From assembly GCA_027483445.1 (NCBI GenBank), contig JAIXUS010000045.1:124001-188000 (forward strand): a stretch of 64,000 nt of DNA, read 5' to 3'. Both the position numbers and the translations under genes were made by a program. Of the stretch, positions 57,086-64,000 are shown piece after piece. The notes under the pieces were generated by a model. That model was not told the DNA's origin. It searched no databases and saw nothing but the letters and a program-made list of their open reading frames with translations. The DNA comes from Bacteroidota bacterium (lineage in GTDB: Bacteria; Bacteroidota; Bacteroidia; M30B66). The stretch's first letter is position 1. Every line of letters begins with the position of its first letter.

Positions 57086-58311
57086 GGATCCTGGTGCTCA
57101 GTCAGTACTTCTGGCCCGAAAGCTTTCGCATTAACGAGTTGGTCGCTGCACTGCATGCAAAGGGTGTTGAGGTCGAAGTGCTCACCGGCAAGCCGAACTA
57201 CCCGGCCGGGTCGGTCTTTGCGGGATACCGTGCATGGGGCTGTACCCGCGAGTCGTTCCAGGGGGTGCCGCTGCATCGGGTGCCCCTGATGCCTCGCGGC
57301 AGGGGGGCGCTGCGCCTGGCCCTCAACTATCTGTCCTTCATCCTGTCCGGACTTGTGTTTGCGCCTTGGTTGCTCCGCGGCCAGCGCTTCGATGCCATCT
57401 TCGTGTTCTCGCCCTCGCCGATTCTCCAGGCGATTCCGGCCATCTGGCTGGGCTGCCTGAAGAAGTGTCCGGTGCTGCTCTGGGTGCAGGACCTGTGGCC
57501 AGAGAGCCTGTCCGCAACCGGGCATGTGACGCATCCCGGCGCGCTGAAGGCAGTCGAGCATGTGGTCAAGTGGATCTACCGGAAGGTGGACTTGCTCCTG
57601 GTGCAGTCGCGCGCATTCATGCCCCGGGTGCAGGCGCTGGCGGCGGACACGCCGGTCGTGTACTACCCCAATTCCTTTCTGGAAGAGGAACCCGGCGGGG
57701 CGCAACCCGACGTGGACTGTCCCGGGTTTGATTGCGGCTTCCCCGTCCTGTTCGCGGGCAACCTTGGTACCGCGCAGGCGGTGGATGTGGTGTTAGAGGC
57801 GGCGATGCTTCTGGGCGATGAGCCGGATATCCGTTTCGTGATGGTGGGCGACGGCAGCCGGCGCGACTGGATGATGCGGCAGGCAGCAGAACGTGGCCTG
57901 GGAAACCTGGTCTTCCCGGGGCGCTTCCCGGTCGAAGCGATGCCGGTCCTGATGGGGCGGGCGGCGGCACTGCTGGTGACGCTGGCAGACACCGAAATCT
58001 TCCGCCTGACCATCCCGAGCAAGGTGCAGGCCTACATGGCGGCGGGGCGCCCGATCGTCGCCTGCCTGAATGGCGCAGGGGCGGAGGTGGTTGATGAGGC
58101 CGGCGCAGGCGTGACCGTGCCGGCAGAGGACGGTGCTGCGCTGGCGCGTGCCATCCGGGCACTCCACGCCCAGCCCGAGGCGGCGCGGGTGGCCATGGGC
58201 GCGCGTGGGCGCCGATACTACGAAGAACATTTCTCTCACGAAAAACTGGTGGATGAACTGATCGCCCGTCTTGATCAGTGCGCACACCGATATCGAGGAC
58301 ATGAAGCATGA
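57082..58311 (+). CDS. wbuB: WbuB/WcaI-like GT4 glycosyltransferase (probable FucNAc transferase)
   Basis: A 409-residue GT4 enzyme. It starts ILVLSQYFWPESFRINELVAAL, with TGKPNYPAGSVF near residue 35, FVFSPSPILQAIPAI near 113, WVQDLWPESLSATG near 134, YYPNSFLEEEP near 195 and AMPVLMGRAAALLVTLAD near 292. FWPESFRINEL, NYP and VQDLWPESL are typical of WbuB, the enzyme that adds L-FucNAc in several O-antigens; WbuB genes lie with fnlABC, as here. It overlaps fnlB-like by four bases. GC content is high again relative to the previous gene. Confidence 0.85.
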   Translation: MRILVLSQYFWPESFRINELVAALHAKGVEVEVLTGKPNYPAGSVFAGYRAWGCTRESFQGVPLHRVPLMPRGRGALRLALNYLSFILSGLVFAPWLLRGQRFDAIFVFSPSPILQAIPAIWLGCLKKCPVLLWVQDLWPESLSATGHVTHPGALKAVEHVVKWIYRKVDLLLVQSRAFMPRVQALAADTPVVYYPNSFLEEEPGGAQPDVDCPGFDCGFPVLFAGNLGTAQAVDVVLEAAMLLGDEPDIRFVMVGDGSRRDWMMRQAAERGLGNLVFPGRFPVEAMPVLMGRAAALLVTLADTEIFRLTIPSKVQAYMAAGRPIVACLNGAGAEVVDEAGAGVTVPAEDGAALARAIRALHAQPEAARVAMGARGRRYYEEHFSHEKLVDELIARLDQCAHRYRGHEA

Positions 58312-59159
58312 GAATTCTGGTGCTTGGCGCGAGTGGCATGCTCGGCAACGCCATGTTGAGGGTCATGAGCGCACAAGAGAAGTGGTCTGCCTTTGGTACC
58401 GTTCGCGGCGCCGACCCGGACTTGCACGCGGCTGCGCCGCGCGCGGTGCTGATTCCAGGTGTCCACGCAGACCAACCGGACAGCCTGTTGGCCGCCTTCG
58501 CGCAGGCGCGTCCCGACGTAGTCATCAACTGCGTCGGCTTGGTCAAGCAGTTGTCGAACGCTGAGGATCCGCTGGTCGCGGTGCCGATCAATACCCTGCT
58601 GCCGCATCGGCTTGCGCGGATGTGCGAGGTGGCCGGGTCGCGGCTGGTGCATATCAGTACGGACTGCGTGTTTTCCGGAAAGCAGGGCAACTACCTAGAA
58701 TCCGACCTGGCTGATGCGAAGGATGTCTACGGGCGCTCGAAACTGCTCGGCGAGGTCGACTACCCACATGCAGTGACACTGCGCACCTCTATCATCGGGC
58801 ACGAACTGCGCAGCACACATGGCTTGGTCGACTGGTTCCTGTCGCAGCATGCGCGGGTCAAAGGTTATACCGAGGCGGTCTTCTCCGGCTTGCCGACCTG
58901 CGAGCTGGCCCGGGTGGTGCGAGATTTCGTCATTCCACATGCCAGCCTGCGCGGCGTTTACCACGTGGCTGCCGAGCCGATCTCCAAATACGATCTACTC
59001 CAACTGGTGAACCGGGTCTATGGCAAGGCACTGGAAATCGAGCCCGACGATAGAGTGAAGATTTATCGTTCGCTTAACGCCGACCGCTTCCGAGAGGTCA
59101 CAGGATATGTGGCGCCTTCATGGCCGGAGCTAGTCGCACGAATGCATGATTTTGGCTAA
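58308..59159 (+). CDS. fnlB: FnlB-like reductase for UDP-L-FucNAc synthesis
   Basis: A 283-residue SDR of the RmlD-like type: ILVLGASGMLGNAMLRVM at residues 3-20, VINCVGLVKQLSNAEDPLVAVPIN-type region near 74, HISTDCVFSGKQGNY near 115 and YGRSKLLGEVDYP near 141 with Tyr and Lys. FnlB (WbjC/CapF functional family) takes part in the steps that turn the 4-keto intermediate into UDP-L-PneNAc before C2 epimerisation to UDP-L-FucNAc. It lies between wbuB and fnlA. The stop is 12 bases before fnlA. Confidence 0.82.
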   Translation: MRILVLGASGMLGNAMLRVMSAQEKWSAFGTVRGADPDLHAAAPRAVLIPGVHADQPDSLLAAFAQARPDVVINCVGLVKQLSNAEDPLVAVPINTLLPHRLARMCEVAGSRLVHISTDCVFSGKQGNYLESDLADAKDVYGRSKLLGEVDYPHAVTLRTSIIGHELRSTHGLVDWFLSQHARVKGYTEAVFSGLPTCELARVVRDFVIPHASLRGVYHVAAEPISKYDLLQLVNRVYGKALEIEPDDRVKIYRSLNADRFREVTGYVAPSWPELVARMHDFG

Positions 59160-59171
59160 AAAGGGAACGGG

Positions 59172-60185
59172 ATGTTCAACAACAAAACATTGATGATTAC
59201 GGGTGGTACTGGCTCGTTCGGGCAGACCGTTCTAAAGCGCTTTCTCGACAAGGATGTGCGCGAGATTCGGATTTTCAGTCGGGATGAAAAGAAGCAGGAA
59301 GACATGCGCATTGCGCTAAATCATCCTAAGTTGCGGTTTTACATAGGTGATGTGCGCGACGAAGCGAGCTTGCGGCAGGCCATGAAGGGGGTGAACTACG
59401 TATTCCATGCGGCAGCATTGAAGCAGGTGCCTTCCTGCGAGTTTTACCCGATGGAAGCCTTGCGCACCAATGTGATGGGCACTGAAAACGTACTAAACGC
59501 AGCGACCGATGCCGGTGTCGAACGGGTGGTGGTATTGTCCACCGACAAGGCGGTCTATCCAATCAACGCCATGGGTATTTCCAAGGCGATGGCCGAGAAG
59601 GTGATGGTTGCCAAAGCCCGGTTGCAGCAACTTGGAGAGACGGTCTTTTGCGCTACGCGCTACGGCAACGTGATGGCCTCCCGTGGGTCTGTCATTCCGC
59701 TATTCGTATCGCAGATCAAGGAAGGTCGTCCGCTGACCGTCACCGACCCGAACATGACCCGCTTCCTGATGTCTTTGGAAGATTCTGTGGACCTGGTGCT
59801 GTATGCCTTCACGCATGGCCAGCAGGGAGACATTTTTGTGCAGAAGGCGCCTGCCTCAACCGTAGGTGATCTTGCACAAGCACTCAAAGAGCTGTTTGGG
59901 CAGCCCGAAAAGCAGACGCAGGTGATTGGAACGCGGCACGGTGAGAAGCTTTACGAATCGCTGATATCCCGTGAGGAGATGGCGCATGCCATCGACATGG
60001 TGGGCTATTACCGCATTCCTGCCGACAACCGTGACTTGAATTACGCCAAGTACTTCAGCGAGGGGGATGCTGACATCTCGACGCTGGACGACTACACCTC
60101 ACACAACACCAAGCGCCTGAATGTTGAAGAGGTGAAGTCCTTGCTCCTGACCTTGGACTACATCAAGGATGAGTTGAATGCTTAA
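59172..60185 (+). CDS. fnlA: FnlA-like UDP-GlcNAc 4,6-dehydratase/5-epimerase (WbjB/CapE family)
   Basis: A 337-residue extended SDR: TLMITGGTGSFGQTVLKRFL at residues 6-25, IFSRDEKKQEDMRIA near 36, FHAAALKQVPSCEFYPMEA near 79 and STDKAVYPINAMGISKAMAEK near 122, where the catalytic site has Met and Lys in MGISK instead of Tyr-x-x-x-Lys, as usual in the inverting CapE/FlaA1 dehydratases. It makes the keto intermediate of UDP-L-FucNAc synthesis. Neighbours are fnlB and fnlC, with which it overlaps by eight bases. Confidence 0.9.
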   Translation: MFNNKTLMITGGTGSFGQTVLKRFLDKDVREIRIFSRDEKKQEDMRIALNHPKLRFYIGDVRDEASLRQAMKGVNYVFHAAALKQVPSCEFYPMEALRTNVMGTENVLNAATDAGVERVVVLSTDKAVYPINAMGISKAMAEKVMVAKARLQQLGETVFCATRYGNVMASRGSVIPLFVSQIKEGRPLTVTDPNMTRFLMSLEDSVDLVLYAFTHGQQGDIFVQKAPASTVGDLAQALKELFGQPEKQTQVIGTRHGEKLYESLISREEMAHAIDMVGYYRIPADNRDLNYAKYFSEGDADISTLDDYTSHNTKRLNVEEVKSLLLTLDYIKDELNA

Positions 60186-61308
60186 GGTCATGACCATCGT
60201 GGGTACCCGGCCTGAGCTCATCAAGATGAGTCGGGTGATAGCCGAATTCGACCGCCACACTCAGCATGTGCTGGTGCACACCGGGCAGAACTACGACTAC
60301 GAGTTGAATCAGGTCTTCTTCGATGACCTGGAAATCCGCAAGCCCGACCACTTTCTGGAGGCGGTGGGAGATAACGCGGCACAAACCATTGCCCGAGTGA
60401 TCGAGAAAGCCGACGAGGTATTGGCCAGCGAGCAGCCAGACGCCGTGATGCTGTATGGCGATACCAATTCCTGCTTGGCGGTTATTGCGGCAAAACGGCG
60501 GAAGGTACCGGTATTCCATATGGAGGCAGGCAACCGCTGCTTTGACCAGCGGGTGCCCGAGGAGCTTAATCGCAAGGTGCTGGACCATCTGAGCGACATC
60601 AACCTCGTCTTGACCGAGCACGCCCGCCGCTATTTGATCACAGAGGGCATACGGCCTGAAACGATCATCAAGACCGGATCGCACATGCGTGAAGTCTTGG
60701 ACCACTACATGCCCAAGATCCAGGCCTCTGACGTGCTCCAGCGCATGCAGCTTGAGCGAGGGCAATACTTTATCGTCAGTGCGCACCGCGAGGAAAATGT
60801 GGATTCCGAGGAAAACCTCCGGGACCTGCTGGTTACCCTGAACGCACTGGCAGAAACCTACGATGTGCCTGTGATCGTCTCAACGCATCCCAGAACCCGC
60901 AAGCGGCTCGATGCCCTGTCGGCGGTGGAGCCTGATGCCAGAATTCAGTTCATGAAGCCATTTGGTTTCTGCGACTACATCCGGCTGCAGATGGAATCGT
61001 TGTGCGTGATTTCCGATAGCGGAACGATCACCGAAGAAGCGTCTTTGTTGAATCTGCCTGCCATCACGATTCGCAATGCACATGAGCGCCCTGAAGGGAT
61101 GGATGCCGGTACGCTGATCATGGCGGGTCTAACGAAGGACCGTGTCCTGGATGCGGTTCGAATCACAGTAGCGCAACACACTCATGAGAAAGCCGCTGTA
61201 CGCACAGTGCAGGATTACGAGAATCCTTCAGTCTCCAAGCAGGTACTTCGCATCTTGGAAAGTTACACGGATTACGTGAATAGAACGGTGTGGCGCAAGG
61301 TTTCGTGA
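60178..61308 (+). CDS. fnlC: FnlC-like UDP-sugar 2-epimerase (WbjD/CapG family)
   Basis: A 376-residue GT-B type 2-epimerase: MTIVGTRPELIKMSRVI at residues 5-21, YDYELNQVFFDDLEIRKPDHFL near 41, VMLYGDTNSCLAVIAAKRR near 91, PVFHMEAGNRCFDQRVPEE near 112 and VISDSGTITEEASLLNLP near 281. AGNRCFDQRVPEE rather than AGLRTGDxxxPEE marks the FnlC/CapG group, which makes UDP-L-FucNAc. It overlaps fnlA by eight bases and is followed one base later by the gmhB-like gene. Confidence 0.9.
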   Translation: MLKVMTIVGTRPELIKMSRVIAEFDRHTQHVLVHTGQNYDYELNQVFFDDLEIRKPDHFLEAVGDNAAQTIARVIEKADEVLASEQPDAVMLYGDTNSCLAVIAAKRRKVPVFHMEAGNRCFDQRVPEELNRKVLDHLSDINLVLTEHARRYLITEGIRPETIIKTGSHMREVLDHYMPKIQASDVLQRMQLERGQYFIVSAHREENVDSEENLRDLLVTLNALAETYDVPVIVSTHPRTRKRLDALSAVEPDARIQFMKPFGFCDYIRLQMESLCVISDSGTITEEASLLNLPAITIRNAHERPEGMDAGTLIMAGLTKDRVLDAVRITVAQHTHEKAAVRTVQDYENPSVSKQVLRILESYTDYVNRTVWRKVS

Positions 61309-61309
61309 C

Positions 61310-61858
61310 ATGGGGCGCGCGGCAATTTTTTTGGATCGTGATGGCACCATTAACGTAGAAAAAGGGTACCTCTATCGCTTTGAAGATTGGGAATGGATTC
61401 CTGGTGCAGTTGAAGCGATTCGACGAATCAACTTAATGGGTTACTTAGCGATTGTGGTAACCAACCAAGCGGGCATTGCCCGAGGTTACTATGATGCTGA
61501 AGCGGTTCATGAACTTCATACTAAAGTTGATTGCCTGCTTGAGCGGGTTGGCGCGCATATTGATGGGTACTATTTTTGCCCGCATCACCCTGACCATGGT
61601 GAATTTCGATGTTGCACCTGCCGGAAGCCCGAGCCAGGCATGTTACTTCAGGCGTGTAGAGACTTCGATATCGATCTAAACCGGTCTTGGCTAATTGGAG
61701 ACAAACTTTCGGATATTGAGGCAGGTTTTCGTGCAGGTGTGTCTCCGATCTTGGTTCAAACAGGCTATGGAGAACGAGAAAATTCTGTCGCCCATACTGG
61801 AGTTTGTTTAAAAGCAGACGTATTGTCAGCTGTCCAAAGCATTGAAATTGCGTCATGA
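61310..61858 (+). CDS. gmhB: GmhB-like D-glycero-D-manno-heptose 1,7-bisphosphate 7-phosphatase
   Basis: A 182-residue HAD phosphatase: FLDRDGTINVEKGY with nucleophile Asp9 and acid Asp11, NQAGIARGYYD near 48, and a zinc loop (CPHHPDHGEFRCCTCRKP, about 86-103) with three Cys and a His, diagnostic of GmhB. It removes the 7-phosphate from heptose 1,7-bisphosphate before nucleotidyl transfer. The GmhA-, HddA- and HddC-like partners are 30 kb upstream. The gene is more AT-rich than its fnl neighbours. It overlaps the next gene by four bases. Confidence 0.9.
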   Translation: MGRAAIFLDRDGTINVEKGYLYRFEDWEWIPGAVEAIRRINLMGYLAIVVTNQAGIARGYYDAEAVHELHTKVDCLLERVGAHIDGYYFCPHHPDHGEFRCCTCRKPEPGMLLQACRDFDIDLNRSWLIGDKLSDIEAGFRAGVSPILVQTGYGERENSVAHTGVCLKADVLSAVQSIEIAS

Positions 61859-62802
61859 CTGTACTTGTAACAGGTGCTAACGGATTTGTTGGTTCGACTC
61901 TTTGCTCAAAGATTGCAAGAGATGGCATGCAAACTCGCGGTGCTGTTAGGCTATGCTCTGCTGGACAAAGAAACACTGAAACAATTAATGTGGGGGAAGT
62001 CTCTTCAAAGACCAATTGGTTTTCTGCGCTTGAAAATGTTCAGCAGGTCGTGCACTGTGCTGCCCGTGTGCATATGGTGAACGAGAGGAGTTCAACCCCA
62101 TTGGCCGCATTTCGTAGTGTGAATGTTGAAGGCACAGCCAATCTGGCGCGCCAAGCAGCTGCCACAGGGGTGAGGCGCTTTGTCTTTCTAAGCTCTGTAA
62201 AGGTGAACGGCGAATTCACGGAAACCGGGCAACCGTTCACCGCTGATGATGCGCCTGCACCAAAAGATCCCTACGGCGTGTCCAAGTACGAGGCTGAAAA
62301 GTTGCTCCGAAAGATTGCCGCTGAAACAGGCATGGAGGTGGTGATCATTCGGCCGCCTCTGGTGTATGGACCGGGCGTGAAAGCCAACTTCGAATCCATG
62401 ATGCGCTGGCTGATGCGCGGGGTACCGCTGCCACTGGCAGCGATGACCAACAACCGCCGCAGCCTGGTAGCTCTGGACAACCTGGTGGACTTGATCGTGA
62501 CGTGCTTGAATCACCCTGCAGCAGCCAACCAGACATTCTTGGTTAGTGACGGTGAGGACCTTTCAAGCGCACAATTGCTTAAGCGCATGGGCGCTGCCAT
62601 GGGGCACCCGGCACACCTGTTTTACATGCCACCTGCACTGTTAAAGCTGGGGGCGTCAGTATTGAATAAGCCAGGCATCTATCAGCGCCTGTGTGGCTCA
62701 TTGCAGCTGGACATTGCCAAGACCCGCCAGTTGTTGGGCTGGATTCCACCTGTGTCGGTAGATGAAGGGCTGCGGCGTGCCGCTGAAGGCTTTCGCTCAT
62801 GA
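61855..62802 (+). CDS. SDR-type sugar 4-reductase/epimerase (WbpV-like)
   Basis: A 315-residue extended SDR: VLVTGANGFVGSTLC at residues 3-17, VVHCAARVHMVNERSSTPLAAFRSVN near 63, LSSVKVNGEFTETGQPF near 119 and YGVSKYEAEKLL near 138 with Tyr and Lys. The VHCAARVHVM-type run and KVNGE are typical of WbpV/GnE-like enzymes that reduce UDP-4-keto-QuiNAc or epimerise UDP-GlcNAc. Its neighbours, a phosphoglycosyl transferase and a WbpM-like dehydratase, favour a role in making the first sugar of the repeat unit (D-QuiNAc or D-FucNAc). The first 150 bases are AT-rich (23 of 60 G or C at 61,981-62,040). Confidence 0.8.
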   Translation: MTVLVTGANGFVGSTLCSKIARDGMQTRGAVRLCSAGQRNTETINVGEVSSKTNWFSALENVQQVVHCAARVHMVNERSSTPLAAFRSVNVEGTANLARQAAATGVRRFVFLSSVKVNGEFTETGQPFTADDAPAPKDPYGVSKYEAEKLLRKIAAETGMEVVIIRPPLVYGPGVKANFESMMRWLMRGVPLPLAAMTNNRRSLVALDNLVDLIVTCLNHPAAANQTFLVSDGEDLSSAQLLKRMGAAMGHPAHLFYMPPALLKLGASVLNKPGIYQRLCGSLQLDIAKTRQLLGWIPPVSVDEGLRRAAEGFRS

Positions 62803-63359
62803 AGCGTTTGTTTGACTTTGCGATGGGGCTGGTGGCAGCTGTGTTTCTTGCGCTGCCGATCGTAATGACGGCTTTAGCTGTTCGTCTGACTTCGCCAGGA
62901 CCAGTCTTGTACTGGAGCGACCGTGTGGGCCGCCACAACCGCATTTTCAAAATGCCAAAGTTCCGCAGCATGCGCATCGACACACCAGCGGTGGCCACGC
63001 ACTTGCTGCAGAACCCTGAACATTGGCTCACACCCATCGGCTCATTTCTTCGCAAATCCAGCTTGGACGAATTGCCCCAGTTGTGGAGCATCCTCAAAGG
63101 CGACATGAGCTTCATAGGCCCCCGCCCGGCGCTGTTTAACCAAGACGACCTAATTGCTCTTCGCACAGAAAAGGGCGTGCACGAACTGGTGCCCGGTTTG
63201 ACCGGGTGGGCCCAGGTCAATGGACGAGATGAACTGCCAATTCCTCAGAAAGTGGAACTGGATGCAGAGTATCTGCAGCGTCGGTCATTGCTGTTTGATC
63301 TGAAGGTACTGTGGATGACAGCGTTGAAGGTGCTGGCAAGGGACGGGGTTTCACATTGA
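62799..63359 (+). CDS. Monotopic phosphoglycosyl transferase (PglC/WbaP catalytic type)
   Basis: A 186-residue minimal enzyme: KRLFDFAMGLVAAVFLALPI (re-entrant membrane helix) with TSPGPVLYWSDRVGRHNRIF near residue 32, KFRSMRID near 55, and the catalytic Asp90-Glu91 in RKSSLDELPQLWSILKGDMSF. GPRP and LVPGLTGWAQVNGRDEL follow. It transfers a phosphosugar from a UDP-sugar to undecaprenyl phosphate and so starts the repeat unit at the inner membrane. With the 4-reductase upstream and WbpM-like gene downstream the sugar is probably QuiNAc or FucNAc. Overlaps the reductase gene by four bases. Confidence 0.9.
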   Translation: MKRLFDFAMGLVAAVFLALPIVMTALAVRLTSPGPVLYWSDRVGRHNRIFKMPKFRSMRIDTPAVATHLLQNPEHWLTPIGSFLRKSSLDELPQLWSILKGDMSFIGPRPALFNQDDLIALRTEKGVHELVPGLTGWAQVNGRDELPIPQKVELDAEYLQRRSLLFDLKVLWMTALKVLARDGVSH

Positions 63360-63383
63360 AGAAAAAAAACATAGATCATCCTG

Positions 63384-63425
63384 AGGACTCAGGACTCAGG
63401 ACTCAGGACTCAGGACTCAGGACTC
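63384..63425 (+). repeat. Six tandem copies of a 7-base repeat (AGGACTC)
   Basis: Positions 63384-63425 are exactly six uninterrupted copies of AGGACTC. A partial seventh begins AGGA and merges into the Shine-Dalgarno AGGAGG (63426-63431) of the wbpM-like gene. The tract fills half of the 81-base gap after the phosphoglycosyl transferase gene. Its first unit with the bases before it also forms a small palindrome (CCTGAG GA CTCAGG). Tracts like this gain and lose copies by slippage. Confidence 0.93.
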
Positions 63426-63440
63426 AGGAGGCTACACGCC

Positions 63441-64000
63441 ATGAGAATGCGCATGTCTAAGCTCGTTGTTCCTCTATTGGGTTTGCCTCGAGCAGCAAAG
63501 CGATTTGTGGCGCTGTCCGTCGATCTAGGTCTTTGTGTCCTGACCGTATGGCTTTCCTACTATTTGCGACTGGGTGATTTCGTTGCCCTTTCTGGCGGAG
63601 CTCTTTGGGCCGTGGCCGCTTCAATTGGCATCGCGCTGCCAATCTTCATGGTGTCAGGCCTGTACCGTGCGATCTTCCGTTACAGCGGTTGGCCGACCTT
63701 GCTGGCAGTGGCACGGGCTGTAGGCATTTACGGATTACTATACGCATCCGTCTTTACCGCCATAGGTGTTGTTGGCGTCCCGCGCACCATCGGCATCATT
63801 CAGCCCATTCTGCTGTTGCTGTTTGTGGGTGCATCGCGCGCACTTGCCCGAGTTTGGCTGGGTGATCAGTACCTCAACATTCTCAAACATGCCTCGCGCC
63901 CAAAGGTTCTAATTTATGGAGCAGGCACAACTGGACGTCAGCTGGTTGGAGCCATGAACAACAGCCACGAGATGCAAGTTGTCGGGTTCCTCGACGACGA
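63441..64000 (+). CDS. WbpM-like nucleotide-sugar 4,6-dehydratase, N-terminal part (runs off the window)
   Basis: An open frame from ATG 63441 to the end of the window (186 codons, no stop). AGGAGG at 63426-63431 supports this start; in-frame ATGs at 63447 and 63453 are alternatives. The visible part has four hydrophobic segments (LSVDLGLCVLTVWLSYYL, AVAASIGIALPIFMVSGLY, AVGIYGLLYASVFTAIGVVG, GIIQPILLLLFVG), then a Rossmann-like start, VLIYGAGTTGRQLVGAM, and VVGFLDDD. This is the N-terminal half of the WbpM/PglF/CapD family, membrane enzymes making UDP-4-keto-6-deoxy-GlcNAc. The catalytic half is outside the window. Confidence 0.88.
   Translation, partial: MRMRMSKLVVPLLGLPRAAKRFVALSVDLGLCVLTVWLSYYLRLGDFVALSGGALWAVAASIGIALPIFMVSGLYRAIFRYSGWPTLLAVARAVGIYGLLYASVFTAIGVVGVPRTIGIIQPILLLLFVGASRALARVWLGDQYLNILKHASRPKVLIYGAGTTGRQLVGAMNNSHEMQVVGFLDD

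Noticed and set aside
63384-63425. Tandem repeat as a CRISPR array
   Set aside because: Units are 7 bases with no spacers, so this is a simple tandem repeat.
1-64000. tRNA or rRNA genes
   Set aside because: I looked for clover-leaf and conserved rRNA stretches, including near the prophage end, and saw none that I could support by eye.

Overview
The window looks like a chromosomal segment of a GC-rich Gram-negative bacterium, most probably a betaproteobacterium. This rests on gene families, operon style and an RfaH/ops control circuit; no rRNA or tRNA gene is present to test it. Nearly every gene is on the + strand, and most neighbours in the sugar region overlap by a few bases (ATGA or GTGA type).

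Region 1 (1-19,790) is the late half of a lambda-type siphophage prophage. In order it holds the end of the large terminase, gpW-like connector, portal, S49 protease with a nested in-frame scaffold start, decoration protein, major capsid protein, head completion and tail completion genes, tail tube, a tail chaperone pair joined by a probable -1 frameshift, tape measure, tail proteins, two RCC1-type beta-propeller proteins, DUF1833 protein, NlpC/P60 protein, tail tip protein J, a DUF6127 membrane protein and a 3TM holin. A RelE/ParE-type toxin and HTH antitoxin pair sits on the opposite strand inside the tail genes. A strong hairpin terminator ends the late operon. No endolysin, integrase or repressor is seen here; early genes would lie to the left of the window.

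Region 2 (19,886-25,191) is a compact cassette: an HTH-NusG fusion protein, a large serine recombinase, two ParB/RepB-like proteins and a stand-alone RfaH-like NusG paralogue. The two NusG paralogues, in the same direction, bracket the recombinase-ParB-ParB genes. This is the least understood part of the window.

Region 3 (25,192-64,000, continuing beyond the edge) is a surface polysaccharide locus. Its leader contains an exact 12-base ops element, the known RfaH recruitment signal, 170 bases after the rfaH-like gene. Genes then encode a PglK-type ABC flippase; GDP-D,D-heptose enzymes (HddC-, HddA-, GmhA-like, with GmhB-like 30 kb downstream); a NeuB-TIM barrel fusion with a CMP-sugar synthetase; a complete legionaminic-acid set (PtmE-, LegB, LegC, LegH, LegI, LegG, LegF-like) with an amidotransferase/HisH/HisF trio that probably installs an amidino or amino group; methyl-, pyruvyl- and glycosyltransferases; a CDP-6-deoxyhexose branch; an AT-rich patch with a glycosyltransferase, a Wzy-like polymerase and another glycosyltransferase; a UDP-L-FucNAc set (WbuB, FnlB, FnlA, FnlC); and an initiation module (4-reductase, phosphoglycosyl transferase, WbpM-like dehydratase). 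Together they suggest an O-antigen or capsule repeat unit containing acidic nonulosonic sugars, FucNAc and deoxy sugars. It would be assembled on undecaprenyl phosphate at the inner membrane, flipped by the ABC protein and polymerised outside. A six-copy 7-base tandem repeat directly precedes the ribosome binding site of the last gene and may modulate it.
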